The notes: generated by a model not told the origin, from the letters alone. A stretch of DNA of 64,000 nucleotides from Streptomyces lichenis (GCF_023218175.1 NZ_JALPTH010000015.1:1-64000), one strand, 5' to 3'. Counted from the stretch's first letter, positions 25,159 through 33,997 are shown. A program made the numbers and translations.

Positions 25159-25275
25159 AGCCACACCTCCCCACACGCCACGGAACCTTCGTCCCGTTCC
25201 GTCCCCATTCTGCCGTGGTGGCGGTGACTCTACGACTCGGCGGGGTGACCCTCTGGAGGGCGGGCCGGTACGCGC

Positions 25276-25323
25276 GAAGGCCGCGCGCCGTCCGGAGGCG
25301 ATCCGGGACGGGGCGCGGCCTTC
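25276..25323 (-). terminator. Terminator of the fabG-fabI operon
   Basis: GAAGGCCGCGC (25276-25286) pairs exactly with GCGCGGCCTTC (25313-25323), with a second small stem inside the loop. It starts 26 bases after the fabI stop codon on the minus strand. Confidence 0.7.
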
Positions 25324-25348
25324 ACATACGTACGGCGCGGGGGGCCGG

Positions 25349-26116
25349 TCAGGCGCCCATGATGTGCACACCGCCGTCGACATGCACGATCTCGCCGGTG
25401 GTCTTCGGGAAGAAGTCCGACAGCAGGGCGACGACGCCGCGGCCGGCCGGCTCCGGGTCGCTCATGTCCCAGGCCAGCGGGGAGCGCTCGTCCCAGACCT
25501 TGGCCAGGTCGCCGAAGCCCGGGATGGACTTGGCGGCCATCGAGCCGAGCGGCCCGGCGGAGATCAGGTTGCAGCGGACGTTCCGCTCGCCCAGGTCGCG
25601 GGCGAGGTAGCGGCTGGTGGCCTCCAGCGCGGCCTTGGCCGGGCCCATCCAGTCGTACTGCGGCCAGGCGAACTGCGCGTCGAAGGTGAGGCCGACGACC
25701 GAGCCGCCGTTCTCCATCAGCGGCAGGCAGGACATGGTGAGCGACTTCAGCGAGAACGCCGAGACGTGCATCGCGGTGGCGACCGACTCGAAGGGGGTGT
25801 TCAGGAAGTTGCCGCCGAGGGCGTCCTGCGGGGCGAAGCCGATGGAGTGCACCACGCCGTCCAGGCCGCCGAGCTCCGCGCGCACGACCTCCTCGACGCG
25901 GGCCAGGTGCTCGTCGTTGGTGACGTCGAGCTCGATGACCTTGGCGGGCTTGGGCAGCTTCCGGGCGATGCGCTCGGTCAGGGTCGGGCGGGGGAAGGCG
26001 GTGAGGATGATCTCCGCGCCCTGCTCCTGGGCCACCTTGGCGGTGTGGAAGGCGATGGAGGACTCCATCAGCACTCCGGTGATCAGGACGCGCTTGCCGT
26101 CGAGGATTCCGCTCAT
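25349..26116 (-). CDS. fabI: Enoyl-[acyl-carrier-protein] reductase (NADH), FabI/InhA type
   Basis: This 255-residue enzyme completes each cycle of type II fatty-acid synthesis by reducing the trans-2-enoyl-ACP double bond. FabI features are the cofactor start RVLITGVLMESSIAFHTA, DVTNDEHL, HSIGFAPQDALGG, the Y-x6-K catalytic pair in YDWMGPAKAALE, and the C-terminal GEIVHVDGGVHIMG. The ATG lies five bases after the fabG stop, so the two form an operon, as in S. coelicolor and in the mycobacterial mabA-inhA pair. It is the expected target of triclosan- or isoniazid-type inhibitors. The call is firm. Confidence 0.97.
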   Translation of the reverse strand: MSGILDGKRVLITGVLMESSIAFHTAKVAQEQGAEIILTAFPRPTLTERIARKLPKPAKVIELDVTNDEHLARVEEVVRAELGGLDGVVHSIGFAPQDALGGNFLNTPFESVATAMHVSAFSLKSLTMSCLPLMENGGSVVGLTFDAQFAWPQYDWMGPAKAALEATSRYLARDLGERNVRCNLISAGPLGSMAAKSIPGFGDLAKVWDERSPLAWDMSDPEPAGRGVVALLSDFFPKTTGEIVHVDGGVHIMGA

Positions 26117-26121
26117 GTGAC

Positions 26122-26841
26122 TCAGTGACCCATGCCCAATCCGCCGTCAACCGGGATGACGGCTCCAGTGATGTACGAGGCGTCGTCGGACGCCAGGAAG
26201 CGGACCGCGGCCGCGATCTCGTCCGGCTGCGCGTACCGGCCGAGCGGCACCTGCTTGACGATGCCGGCGCGCTGCTCGTCGGTGAGCGCCTTGGTCATGT
26301 CGGTGTCGACGAAGCCGGGTGCCACGACGTTGAAGGTGATGTTGCGCGAGCCGAGTTCACGGGCGAGCGAGCGGGCGAAGCCGACCAGGCCGGCCTTGGA
26401 GGCGGCGTAGTTCGCCTGCCCCGCCGAGCCGAGGAGTCCGACCACCGAGGAGATGAGGACCACGCGGCCCTTCTTGGCGCGCAGCATGCCGCGGTTGGCG
26501 CGCTTGACGACGCGGAAGGTGCCGGTGAGGTTGGTGTCGAGGACGGACGTGAAGTCCTCCTCGGTCATACGCATCAGCAACTGGTCCTTGGTGACGCCGG
26601 CGTTGGCCACCAGCACCTCCACCGGACCGTGCCTCTCCTCGATCTCCTTGTAGGCCTGCTCCACCTGCTCCGTGTCGGTGATGTCGCACCGCACGGCCAG
26701 GCAGCCGGCCTCGGTCAGGGCGGCCGGCGGCTCCCCGGACCGGTAGGTGATGGCGACCTTGTCGCCGGCGTCGGCGAACATACGGGCGATGGCGAGGCCG
26801 ATCCCCCGGTTTCCTCCGGTGACGAGAACCGAGCGGCTCAA
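26122..26841 (-). CDS. fabG: 3-oxoacyl-[acyl-carrier-protein] reductase
   Basis: This 239-residue NADPH-dependent SDR reduces beta-ketoacyl-ACP in fatty-acid synthesis. It has TGGNRGIG (residues 8-15), VANAGVTKDQLLMRM, the catalytic serine in VVLISSVVG, NYAASKAGLVGFA (Y/K pair) and the typical end ITGAVIPVDGGLGMGH. The TTG start (LSRSVLVTGG) matches the known Streptomyces FabG N-terminus, and AAAGGG precedes it. Longer upstream frames are low-complexity. It is the first gene of the fabG-fabI operon. The FabG versus MabA label is only nomenclature. Confidence 0.97.
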   Translation of the reverse strand: MSRSVLVTGGNRGIGLAIARMFADAGDKVAITYRSGEPPAALTEAGCLAVRCDITDTEQVEQAYKEIEERHGPVEVLVANAGVTKDQLLMRMTEEDFTSVLDTNLTGTFRVVKRANRGMLRAKKGRVVLISSVVGLLGSAGQANYAASKAGLVGFARSLARELGSRNITFNVVAPGFVDTDMTKALTDEQRAGIVKQVPLGRYAQPDEIAAAVRFLASDDASYITGAVIPVDGGLGMGH

Positions 26842-27115
26842 CGGTTCACCCTTTCGCTCTGCGGTCTGGTACGTCTGCAAACTATCGGTCGGGGGGGCGG
26901 TACGGAGAATCGGGCCCTGACAGTGGCGTACCGCACGGGCTGTCGGATCCCTACAGAAGATCCCCTGACTCCCCCGGATCCACCGGAAGGCCCCGGGGGG
27001 CGGCGGGCGGGGCGGGGCGGCCGGCCGGCCGCTCCCCCGTCGGCGAACCCGCTGGAATCGGTCCCCGGGGCGCGACATGATCGGGGCGACCCGTCTCGAC
27101 GACAGGAGACAATCC

Positions 27116-28669
27116 GTGCCTCATTCCATCGACGCGGCCTTCACCACGCTGCCCCTGCGGGCGCTGGCCGACGCGGCGCTCGCGCGGGCCCGCGCGCTCG
27201 GCGCCGAGCATGCCGACTTCCGCCTGGAGCGGGTGCGCAGCGCTTCCTGGCGGCTGCGGGACGCCAAGCCCGCGGGCTCCTCCGACGCCACCGACCTCGG
27301 ATACGCGGTGCGGGTGGTGCACGGCGGGGCGTGGGGGTTCGCCTCGGGGGTGGACCTGTCCATGGACGCGGCGGCGAAGGTGGCCTCGCAGGCGGTGGAG
27401 ATGGCCAAGCTGTCGGCGCGGGTGATCGCGGCGGCGGGCTCGGACGTGGGGGTCCCCCCTGGACGAAGTCCTTGGGGGAGGGTGGAGCTGGCCGAGGAGC
27501 CGGTGCACGCGGACCGCACCTGGGTCTCCTCGTATGAGATCGACCCGTTCACGGTGGCGGACGCGGAGAAGGGCGCGCTGCTCGCGGACTGGAGCGCGCG
27601 GCTGCTGCGGGCCGACGGGGTGGCGCATGTGGACGCCTCCCTGATGGCCGTGCACGAGAACAAGTTCTACGCGGACACGGCGGGCACGGTCACCACCCAG
27701 CAGCGGGTGCGGGTGCATCCGCAGCTGACCGCGGTGGCGGTGGACGCGACGACCGGCGAGTTCGACTCGATGCGGACCATCGCGCCGCCGGTGGGGCGCG
27801 GCTGGGAGTACCTGACCGGCACCGGCTGGGACTGGGACGCCGAGCTGGAGCGGCTGCCGGGGCTGCTGGCGGAGAAGATGCGCGCGCCGAGCGTGGAGCC
27901 GGGCGGCTACGACCTGGTGGTGGACCCCTCCAACCTGTGGTTGACCATCCACGAGTCGATCGGGCACGCCACCGAGCTGGACCGGGCGCTGGGGTACGAG
28001 GCGGCGTACGCGGGCACCTCCTTCGCCACCTTCGACCAGCTGGGCAAGCTGGCCTACGGCTCGTCGATCATGAACGTGACCGGTGACCGGACCGCCGAGC
28101 ACGGGCTGGCGACGATCGGCTACGACGACGAGGGCGTGGCGGCGCAGAGCTGGGACCTGGTGAGGGACGGGCGGCTGGTCGGCTACCAGTTGGACCGGCG
28201 GATCGCCCGGCTGACCGGGCTGGGCCGCTCCAACGGCTGCGCGTTCGCCGACTCCCCCGGCCATGTGCCGGTGCAGCGGATGGCGAACGTCTCGCTGGCG
28301 CCGGAGCCGGGCGGGCTGTCCACCGAGGACCTGATCGGCGGGGTGGAGCGCGGGATCTACGTGGTCGGCGACCGCTCCTGGTCGATCGACATGCAGCGCT
28401 ACAACTTCCAGTTCACCGGGCAGCGGTTCTTCCGCATCGAGAACGGCCGGCTGGCCGGGCAGCTGCGGGACGTCGCCTACCAGGCGACCACCACCGACTT
28501 CTGGGGCTCGATGGAGAAGGTCGGCGGTCCGCAGACCTACGTCCTGGGCGGCGCGTTCAACTGCGGCAAGGCCCAGCCGGGGCAGGTGGCGGCGGTGTCG
28601 CACGGCTGCCCGTCCGCCCTGTTCCGCGGCGTCAACATCTTGAACACGACCCAGGAGGCCGGCCGATGA
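27116..28669 (+). CDS. tldD: TldD-type metalloprotease subunit
   Basis: This 517-residue catalytic subunit of the TldD/TldE heterodimer unfolds and cleaves small peptides, such as microcin precursors or CcdA in E. coli. The zinc motif HESIGH (HExxxH, H279-H284) is intact, followed by GHATELD and the conserved C-terminal GGxFNCGKAQPGQ. The GTG start after AGGAGAC is used. Residues 111-122 (VGVPPGRSPWGR) are foreign-looking and coincide with a 30-base REP-like hairpin at 27451-27480, which appears to be inserted in frame between an SD pair and VELAEEP. The stop overlaps the tldE start. Confidence 0.94.
   Translation: MPHSIDAAFTTLPLRALADAALARARALGAEHADFRLERVRSASWRLRDAKPAGSSDATDLGYAVRVVHGGAWGFASGVDLSMDAAAKVASQAVEMAKLSARVIAAAGSDVGVPPGRSPWGRVELAEEPVHADRTWVSSYEIDPFTVADAEKGALLADWSARLLRADGVAHVDASLMAVHENKFYADTAGTVTTQQRVRVHPQLTAVAVDATTGEFDSMRTIAPPVGRGWEYLTGTGWDWDAELERLPGLLAEKMRAPSVEPGGYDLVVDPSNLWLTIHESIGHATELDRALGYEAAYAGTSFATFDQLGKLAYGSSIMNVTGDRTAEHGLATIGYDDEGVAAQSWDLVRDGRLVGYQLDRRIARLTGLGRSNGCAFADSPGHVPVQRMANVSLAPEPGGLSTEDLIGGVERGIYVVGDRSWSIDMQRYNFQFTGQRFFRIENGRLAGQLRDVAYQATTTDFWGSMEKVGGPQTYVLGGAFNCGKAQPGQVAAVSHGCPSALFRGVNILNTTQEAGR
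27451..27480. repeat. REP-like palindrome inside tldD
   Basis: The 30 bases from ggtcccccc to ttgggggag fold into a hairpin with arms CCCCCnnGGAC and GTCCnnGGGGG around gaa. I recall closely similar palindromes scattered through intergenic DNA of several Streptomyces. Here it lies within a coding region, its 30-base length keeping the frame. Confidence 0.6.
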
Positions 28670-30069
28670 GCCCCGCTGCCAAGCCGTACGAGATCGTCGA
28701 GCGCGCCCTGGAGCTGTCCCGCGCGGACGGCTGCGTGGTGATCGCCGACGAGCAGTCCTCGGCCAATCTGCGCTGGGCCGGGAACGCGCTGACCACCAAC
28801 GGGGTCACCCGGGGCCGCACCCTGACGGTGATCGCCACCGTGGACGGCTCCGAGGGCACCGCCTCCGGGGTGGTCTCCCGGGCCGCGGTGACCGCCGACG
28901 AGCTGGAGCCGCTGGTGCGCGCCGCCGAGGCGGCGGCCCGGGCGGCGGGGCCGGCCGAGGACGCCCGGCCGCTGGTCGCGGACGCGCCGGCGTACCGCGG
29001 TGGCGGCCCGGACTTCACCGACGCGCCGGCCGAGACCGGCTCGGGGGTGTTCGCCGCGTTCGCGCCGGCGCTGGGCGAGGCCTTCGGCCGGGCCCGGGCC
29101 GGCGGGCGGGAGCTGTACGGCTTCGCCAACCACGAGCTGACCTCGACCTATCTGGGCACCTCCACCGGGCTGCGGCTGCGGCACGACCAGCCGTCCGGGA
29201 CGCTGGAGCTGAACGCCAAGTCCCCGGACCGCACCCGCTCGGCGTGGGCGGGCCGCGCCACCCGGGACTTCGCCGATGTGGACCCGCTGGCCCTGGACGC
29301 CGAGCTGGCGGTCCGGCTGGGCTGGGCGGAGCGGAAGGTGGAGCTGCCGGCCGGGCGGTACGAGACGCTGCTGCCGCCCACCGCGGTCGCGGACCTGCTG
29401 ATCTACCTGCTGTGGTCGGCGGCGGCCCGGGACGCGGCGGAGGGCCGCACGGTCTTCTCCCGCCCGGGCGGCGGTACGCGGGTGGGCGAGACGCTCTCGC
29501 CGCTGCCGCTGACCCTGCGCAGCGACCCGGGCGCGCCGGGCCTGGAGTCGGCGCCGTTCGTGGTGGCGCACTCCTCGGGCGACGACTCCTCGGTGTTCGA
29601 CAACGGGCTGCCGGTGGCGCCGGTGGAGTGGATGAGCGGCGGGCGGCTGGAGCGGCTGGTCGCCACCCGGCACAGCGCCGAGCTGACCGGGCTCCCGGTG
29701 GCCCCGGCGGCGGGCAACCTGATCCTGGACGGCGGAGGTGGGCGGTCCATCGAGGAGATGACCGCCGCCACCGGGCGCGGGCTGCTGCTGACCTGCCTCT
29801 GGTACATCCGCGAGGTGGACCCGGCGACGCTGCTGCTGACCGGGCTGACCCGGGACGGGGTGTACCTGGTCGAGGACGGCGAGGTGGTCGGCGAGGTGAA
29901 CAACTTCCGCTTCAACGAGTCGCCGGTGGACCTGCTGTCCCGGGCGGTCGAGGCGGGCCGCACCGAGCGGACCCTGCCGCGGGAGTGGAGCGACTGGTTC
30001 ACCCGGGCCGCGATGCCGCCGCTGCGGGTGCCGGACTTCAACATGAGCTCGGTCAGCAAGGGGGTGTGA
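28666..30069 (+). CDS. TldE/PmbA-type metalloprotease partner
   Basis: This 467-residue protein is the non-zinc partner of TldD; PmbA of E. coli is the prototype. It lacks the HExxxH motif, as expected, but keeps the family framework: LRWAGNALTTNGVTRGRTLTV, GFANHELTSTYLGTSTGLR, LILDGGGGRSIEEM and a C-terminal GEVNNFRFNESPVDLL. Its ATG overlaps the tldD stop by four bases, so expression is coupled. Together the two process or degrade small peptides in the cytosol. I see no peptide-precursor gene next to them, so the substrate is unknown. Confidence 0.93.
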   Translation: MSPAAKPYEIVERALELSRADGCVVIADEQSSANLRWAGNALTTNGVTRGRTLTVIATVDGSEGTASGVVSRAAVTADELEPLVRAAEAAARAAGPAEDARPLVADAPAYRGGGPDFTDAPAETGSGVFAAFAPALGEAFGRARAGGRELYGFANHELTSTYLGTSTGLRLRHDQPSGTLELNAKSPDRTRSAWAGRATRDFADVDPLALDAELAVRLGWAERKVELPAGRYETLLPPTAVADLLIYLLWSAAARDAAEGRTVFSRPGGGTRVGETLSPLPLTLRSDPGAPGLESAPFVVAHSSGDDSSVFDNGLPVAPVEWMSGGRLERLVATRHSAELTGLPVAPAAGNLILDGGGGRSIEEMTAATGRGLLLTCLWYIREVDPATLLLTGLTRDGVYLVEDGEVVGEVNNFRFNESPVDLLSRAVEAGRTERTLPREWSDWFTRAAMPPLRVPDFNMSSVSKGV

Positions 30070-30126
30070 CCCGCCTAGACTGGCCCGGAAACCTGTGAAC
30101 ACGACGGACTGAGGAGACGCGAGACC

Positions 30127-31398
30127 GTGACGGACATCGTCGACGAGCTGAAGTGGCGTGGGCTGTTCGCCCAGTCCACCGACGAGGACGCCCTGCGTAA
30201 GGCTCTGGCGAACGGTCCCGTCACATTCTATTGCGGCTTCGACCCGACCGCGGCCAGTCTGCACGTCGGGCACCTGGTGCAGGTGCTCACCGTCCGCCGG
30301 CTCCAGCGGGCCGGGCACCGGCCGCTGGCGCTGGTCGGCGGGGCGACCGGCCAGATCGGCGACCCCCGTCCGACCGCCGAGCGCACCCTGAACGACCCGG
30401 AGACCATCGCGGCCTGGGTGTCCCGGCTGCGGTCCCAGATCGAGCCGTTCCTCTCCTTCGAGGGGGAGAACGCCGCGGTCATGGTCAACAACCTGGACTG
30501 GACCGCGGGGCTGTCCGCGATCGAGTTTCTGCGGGACATCGGCAAGCACTTCCGGGTCAACAAGATGCTGACCAAGGACTCGGTCGCCCGGCGGCTGGAG
30601 TCGCAGGAGGGCATCAGCTACACCGAGTTCAGCTACCAGCTGCTCCAGGGGATGGACTTCCTGGAGCTGTACCGGCGCTACGGCTGCACCCTCCAGCAGG
30701 GCGGCAGCGACCAGTGGGGCAACCTCACGGCCGGGCTCGACCTGATCCACCGGCTGGAGCCGGACGCCTCCGTGCACGCGCTGGCGACCCCGCTGATGAC
30801 CAAGGCGGACGGCACCAAGTTCGGCAAGACCGAGGGCGGGGCCGTCTGGTTGGACCCGGAGATGACCACCCCGTACGCCTTCTACCAGTTCTGGCTGAAC
30901 GTGGACGACCGGGACATCTCCGCGTACGCGCGGATCCTCTCCTTCCGCAGCCGGGAGGAGCTGGAGGAGCTGGAGCGGGTCACCGAGGAGCGGCCGCAGG
31001 TCCGGGCCGCCCAGCGGGCGCTGGCCGAGGAGCTGACCACCCTGGTGCACGGCGCCGACCAGTGCGCCGCCGTGATCAACGCCTCCAGGGCGCTGTTCGG
31101 CCAGGGCGAGCTGGGTGAGCTGGACGAGGCGACGCTGGCCGCCGCGCTCGCCGAGCTGCCGCACGCCAAGGTGGCGGCGCCGGGGGCCGTGGTGGACCTG
31201 TTCGCCGAGGTCGGCCTCGCCCCCAGCAAGTCCGCGGCCCGCCGTACGGTCAAGGAGGGCGGCGCCTACGTGAACAACGTGAAGGTCACCGCCGAGGACG
31301 CCGAGGTGTCCGCCGACGAGCTGCTGCACGGGCGCTGGCTGGTGCTGCGGCGCGGCAAGAAGAACCTGGCCGCGATCGAGGTGGCGGCCGCGGGCTGA
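30127..31398 (+). CDS. tyrS: Tyrosyl-tRNA synthetase (TyrRS)
   Basis: This 423-residue class Ic synthetase charges tRNA-Tyr. The ATP-binding HIGH motif is HVGH (residues 46-49). The KMSKS loop is KFGKT (231-235), the usual bacterial form. GGATGQIGDPRP, the tyrosine-binding YTEFSYQLLQGMDF and QQGGSDQWGN are intact. An S4 RNA-binding domain closes the protein (SKSAARRTVKEGGAYVNN, about 358-375). A GAGGAGACGCGA stretch precedes the start. No T-box is apparent in the 57-base leader after tldE. The gene ends in a 15-bp terminator hairpin. Confidence 0.98.
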   Translation: MTDIVDELKWRGLFAQSTDEDALRKALANGPVTFYCGFDPTAASLHVGHLVQVLTVRRLQRAGHRPLALVGGATGQIGDPRPTAERTLNDPETIAAWVSRLRSQIEPFLSFEGENAAVMVNNLDWTAGLSAIEFLRDIGKHFRVNKMLTKDSVARRLESQEGISYTEFSYQLLQGMDFLELYRRYGCTLQQGGSDQWGNLTAGLDLIHRLEPDASVHALATPLMTKADGTKFGKTEGGAVWLDPEMTTPYAFYQFWLNVDDRDISAYARILSFRSREELEELERVTEERPQVRAAQRALAEELTTLVHGADQCAAVINASRALFGQGELGELDEATLAAALAELPHAKVAAPGAVVDLFAEVGLAPSKSAARRTVKEGGAYVNNVKVTAEDAEVSADELLHGRWLVLRRGKKNLAAIEVAAAG

Positions 31399-31418
31399 GG
31401 CCGGCGGTGGGATGTACG

Positions 31419-31460
31419 GGGCGGCGGCCCGGGTGCCTTGCGGTGCCCGGGCCGCCGCCC
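31419..31460. terminator. Terminator between tyrS and the GlsB-like gene
   Basis: A 15-bp perfect GC stem (31419-31433 with 31446-31460, 12-base loop) begins 20 bases after the tyrS stop and 44 bases after the stop of the convergent gene. It probably stops transcription from both sides. Confidence 0.8.
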
Positions 31461-31503
31461 TTCACTCGTACGCGACGGGGCCGCGGCCCCGCGGGTGCGT
31501 GCG

Positions 31504-31785
31504 CTAGGCGCGCTGCTGATGTCGTTTGCCGCGGGTGGACATGTAGAGCATGTCGCCGAGGCCGACGATGACGACGGCCGCGACCACCTGGAGGATGTGG
31601 CGGCCCCAGTCGATGCCGGGGGTCGCCTCGATGCCGAAGGCCCGCGCGAGGGCGTTGCCGACGATGCCACCGATGATGCCGAAGATGGTGATCAGCCACA
31701 GCGGGCTGTGCTGCTTGCCTGGCAGGATCGCCTTGGCGAGCAGTCCCAGCACGAATCCGACGATGATCGCCCACAACCAGCCCAT
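31504..31785 (-). CDS. GlsB/YeaQ/YmgE-family stress-response membrane protein
   Basis: This is a 93-residue, three-helix membrane protein. The family pattern is complete: MGWLWAIIVGFVLGLLAKAI (helix 1), PGKQ, then WLITIFGIIGGIVGNALA (helix 2) and a third helix VVAAVVIVGLGDMLY, ending in a short basic tail. The length is slightly longer than the usual 82-85. GAGGAGG precedes the ATG. Members are induced by envelope or general stress in several bacteria, but the biochemical role is unknown. The window also has a Gls24 cluster at 48-51 kb, although GlsB here is a separate family. Confidence 0.9.
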   Translation of the reverse strand: MGWLWAIIVGFVLGLLAKAILPGKQHSPLWLITIFGIIGGIVGNALARAFGIEATPGIDWGRHILQVVAAVVIVGLGDMLYMSTRGKRHQQRA

Positions 31786-32005
31786 GGCTGCCTCCTCTGA
31801 CGGATCGACGTGAGCAGTCCCGACAAGTCTGGAGCGCCTTGGCGCAACGCGCATGTCGGACTTCGGCGCGTGAGCGGCGGGGGCGGCGCCGGCGGGGGCA
31901 TCCCCGCTGGTGGGACCCCCTCTCGTGGCCGGCCGATGGCGGGCGTACCGTGGGAGGCAGGTCCGGCCGGGGAAGCGCCGGACGCGGACGCGGGCGGTGG
32001 GGCAC

Positions 32006-32437
32006 ATGATGCGGAAGCACGGCAGCGATGAGGTCTTCCGGATCACGGGCGCCCGCCAGGGCCTGGCGGACGACGTCCGGGGCCGGCAGCGGCGCTATGT
32101 GATCTCCATGTCCATCCGTACGCTCTCGGTGATCGCGGCCGCCTCGCTGTGGAACGTGGAGCGCCATGTGGCGATCGTGGCCCTGGTGCTCGGCGCGGTG
32201 CTGCCGTACGTCGCCGTGGTGATCGCCAACGCGGGCCGGGAGAGCGCCCCTTCGCTGCCCTCCAGCTTCATGGGGGTGGGACCGCAGGAGCGGCCGATGC
32301 TCACCGCGGGCTCCTGGACCCCGCAGGGCGACTCCGGGTCCCCGCAGGGCGATGCGACGGCGGACGACCGTCGCGACCGCCCGGACGAGGAGCCTCGGGA
32401 GGGACCGCGTGACGGGGCGGAGCACCCGGCGGCCTGA
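32006..32437 (+). CDS. DUF3099-domain membrane protein
   Basis: This is a 143-residue actinobacterial protein with the DUF3099 core: VFRITGARQGLADDVRGRQRRYVISMSIRTL followed by two membrane helices (about residues 33-50 and 53-74, the second IVALVLGAVLPYVAVVIAN). The C-terminal half is polar, repetitive (WTPQGDSGSPQGD) and probably disordered. Two adjacent ATG codons can start it; the first is used. Function is unknown. Some 300 bases follow before the next gene, containing the 6C RNA. Confidence 0.88.
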   Translation: MMRKHGSDEVFRITGARQGLADDVRGRQRRYVISMSIRTLSVIAAASLWNVERHVAIVALVLGAVLPYVAVVIANAGRESAPSLPSSFMGVGPQERPMLTAGSWTPQGDSGSPQGDATADDRRDRPDEEPREGPRDGAEHPAA

Positions 32438-32621
32438 GCGCGGCGGCAGGTGGAGCGCGGGGTTCCACCCGGCCCGCTCCGGTGGAGCGGAGGGTTCCGC
32501 GCGGACGGCTCCGTTCCGGCCTCGTTCAGCCTCTGTTCCGGCCTGCGAAGCTCAAGAAAAGCTCAGATCGATCGTGTGTTTCCGTGCCCGTGGGGCCGCT
32601 GCCCGTGACATACTTTCTACG

Positions 32622-32697
32622 CGCTCCGCATCCCCCGTCGGAGCGACGGACCGACGCCGGGCAGCTCCCCCCGTGGCTGCCCGGCGTCGCCTTTTTC
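32622..32697 (+). ncRNA. 6C small RNA
   Basis: Two hairpins stand in tandem. The first (32622-32628 with 32639-32645) has a loop containing CCCCC. The second is a perfect 13-bp stem (32653-32665 with 32676-32688) with a loop containing CCCCCC and is followed by CTTTTT, a true intrinsic terminator. Two stem-loops with C-runs in each loop define the actinobacterial 6C RNA motif. A TACTTT box (32611-32616) lies at the right distance for a start near 32622, giving an RNA of about 75 bases. C-rich loops are thought to pair with G-rich mRNA sites. The first loop has five rather than six Cs. Confidence 0.8.
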
Positions 32698-32744
32698 GCC
32701 CTTCTCCTCCCCGCTGATCCTCTGCGAACGTTGGACGTGTACGC

Positions 32745-32993
32745 GTGTTTCCGAGTCCCGAACCCGTCGAGGCCGACGCTCCGATCTGCTCCGCGAAGGG
32801 CTGCCGGGCCGCGGCGGAGTGGGTGCTGGCGTGGAACAACCCCAAGCTGCACACCCCGGACCGCCGCAAGACCTGGCTGGCGTGCGAGGAGCATCGCGAG
32901 CACCTGTCGCAGTTCCTGGGGGTGCGCGGGTTCCTGAAGGACGTGGTGGCGCTGGCCGAGTGGGAATCCCGGCAGGGCGGCACCGGCGACTGA
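32745..32993 (+). CDS. Conserved small cysteine/histidine protein, unknown
   Basis: This is an 82-residue soluble protein. A possible metal site is formed by CSAKGC (about residues 15-20) and CEEHREH (about 47-53). The central AAEWVLAWNNPKLHTPDRRKTW and the end SQFLGVRGFLKDVVAL look well conserved, and I recall the same protein beside moaA in other Streptomyces. The GTG start is the only one that keeps the CSAKGC segment near the N-terminus. It is convergent with moaA (14-base gap). The upstream 6C RNA terminator isolates it from the DUF3099 gene. Function unknown. Confidence 0.78.
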   Translation: MFPSPEPVEADAPICSAKGCRAAAEWVLAWNNPKLHTPDRRKTWLACEEHREHLSQFLGVRGFLKDVVALAEWESRQGGTGD

Positions 32994-33007
32994 CCCAGCT
33001 GTCCGCC

Positions 33008-33997
33008 TCAGCCGCCGATGGCCGACATGGGCCGCTCGGGCTGGAGGAAGCTGGGGTCGTCCAGACCGGAACCGGCCTTCTTCCCCCACATCGCGGTCCG
33101 CCACAGCTCGGCTATCTCCCGGTCCGGGGCACCGGAGCGGAGCGCGGCCCGCAGGTCGGTCTCCTCGCGGGCGAACAGGCAGGTGCGGACCTGGCCGTCG
33201 GCGGTGAGCCGGGTGCGGTCGCAGGCCCGGCAGAAGGGCCTGGTCACCGAGGCGATCACGCCGACGCGGTGCGGGCCGCCGTCCACCACCCAGCGCTCGG
33301 CGGGGGCCGAGCCGCGCTGCTCGTCGCCCTCCGGGGTGAGGGTGAAGCGGGTGCGCAGCGAGGCAAGGATGTCCCCGGCGGTGATCATGCCGTCGCGCTT
33401 CCAGCCGTGCTGTGCGTCGAGCGGCATCTGCTCGATGAAGCGCAGCTCGTAGTCGTGCTCGACCGCCCAGGCGAGCAGCTCGGGTGCCTCGTCGTCGTTG
33501 AGCCCGGGCATCAGCACGGAGTTGACCTTGACGGGGGTGAGGCCGGCGTCCCGGGCGGCGTGCAGTCCCTCGATGACGTCCCGGTGGCGGTCGCGGCGGG
33601 TGAGGGTCTTGAAGACGTCCGGGCGCAGGGTGTCCAGCGAGACGTTGACCCGGTCCAGGCCGGCGGCCTTCAGTGCGGGCGCGGCGCGCTTCAGCCCGAT
33701 GCCGTTGGTGGTCAGGGAGAGGGTGGGGCGGGGCTCCAGCGCGGCACAGCGCTCGACGATGCCGACGAGGCCGGGGCGGAGCAGGGGCTCGCCGCCGGTG
33801 AAGCGGACCTCGGTGATGCCGAGCTCGGTGACGGCCAGGTGGATCAGCCGGACGATCTCGTCGTCGGTGAGCAGGTCGGGCTTGGCGAGCCACTGCAGGC
33901 CCTCTTCGGGCATGCAGTAGGTGCAGCGCAGGTTGCACCGGTCGGTGAGCGACACGCGCAGGTCGGTGGCCACGCGGCCGAAGGTGTCGATGAGCAC
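33008..33997 (-). CDS. moaA: GTP 3',8-cyclase MoaA
   Basis: This 329-residue radical-SAM enzyme catalyses the first step of molybdenum-cofactor synthesis, converting GTP to 3',8-cyclo-GTP. The N-terminal cluster site is C21-x3-C25-x2-C28 (DRCNLRCTYC). The second 4Fe-4S site that binds GTP is C256-x2-C259-x13-C273. The essential C-terminal Gly-Gly (SAIGG) is present, as are GGEPLLRPGL and the SLTTNG motif. The GTG start (VLIDTFGRVATDLRVSLTD) matches the family and follows AAGGGGG. No other moa gene is in the window. The call is firm. Confidence 0.97.
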   Translation of the reverse strand: MLIDTFGRVATDLRVSLTDRCNLRCTYCMPEEGLQWLAKPDLLTDDEIVRLIHLAVTELGITEVRFTGGEPLLRPGLVGIVERCAALEPRPTLSLTTNGIGLKRAAPALKAAGLDRVNVSLDTLRPDVFKTLTRRDRHRDVIEGLHAARDAGLTPVKVNSVLMPGLNDDEAPELLAWAVEHDYELRFIEQMPLDAQHGWKRDGMITAGDILASLRTRFTLTPEGDEQRGSAPAERWVVDGGPHRVGVIASVTRPFCRACDRTRLTADGQVRTCLFAREETDLRAALRSGAPDREIAELWRTAMWGKKAGSGLDDPSFLQPERPMSAIGG

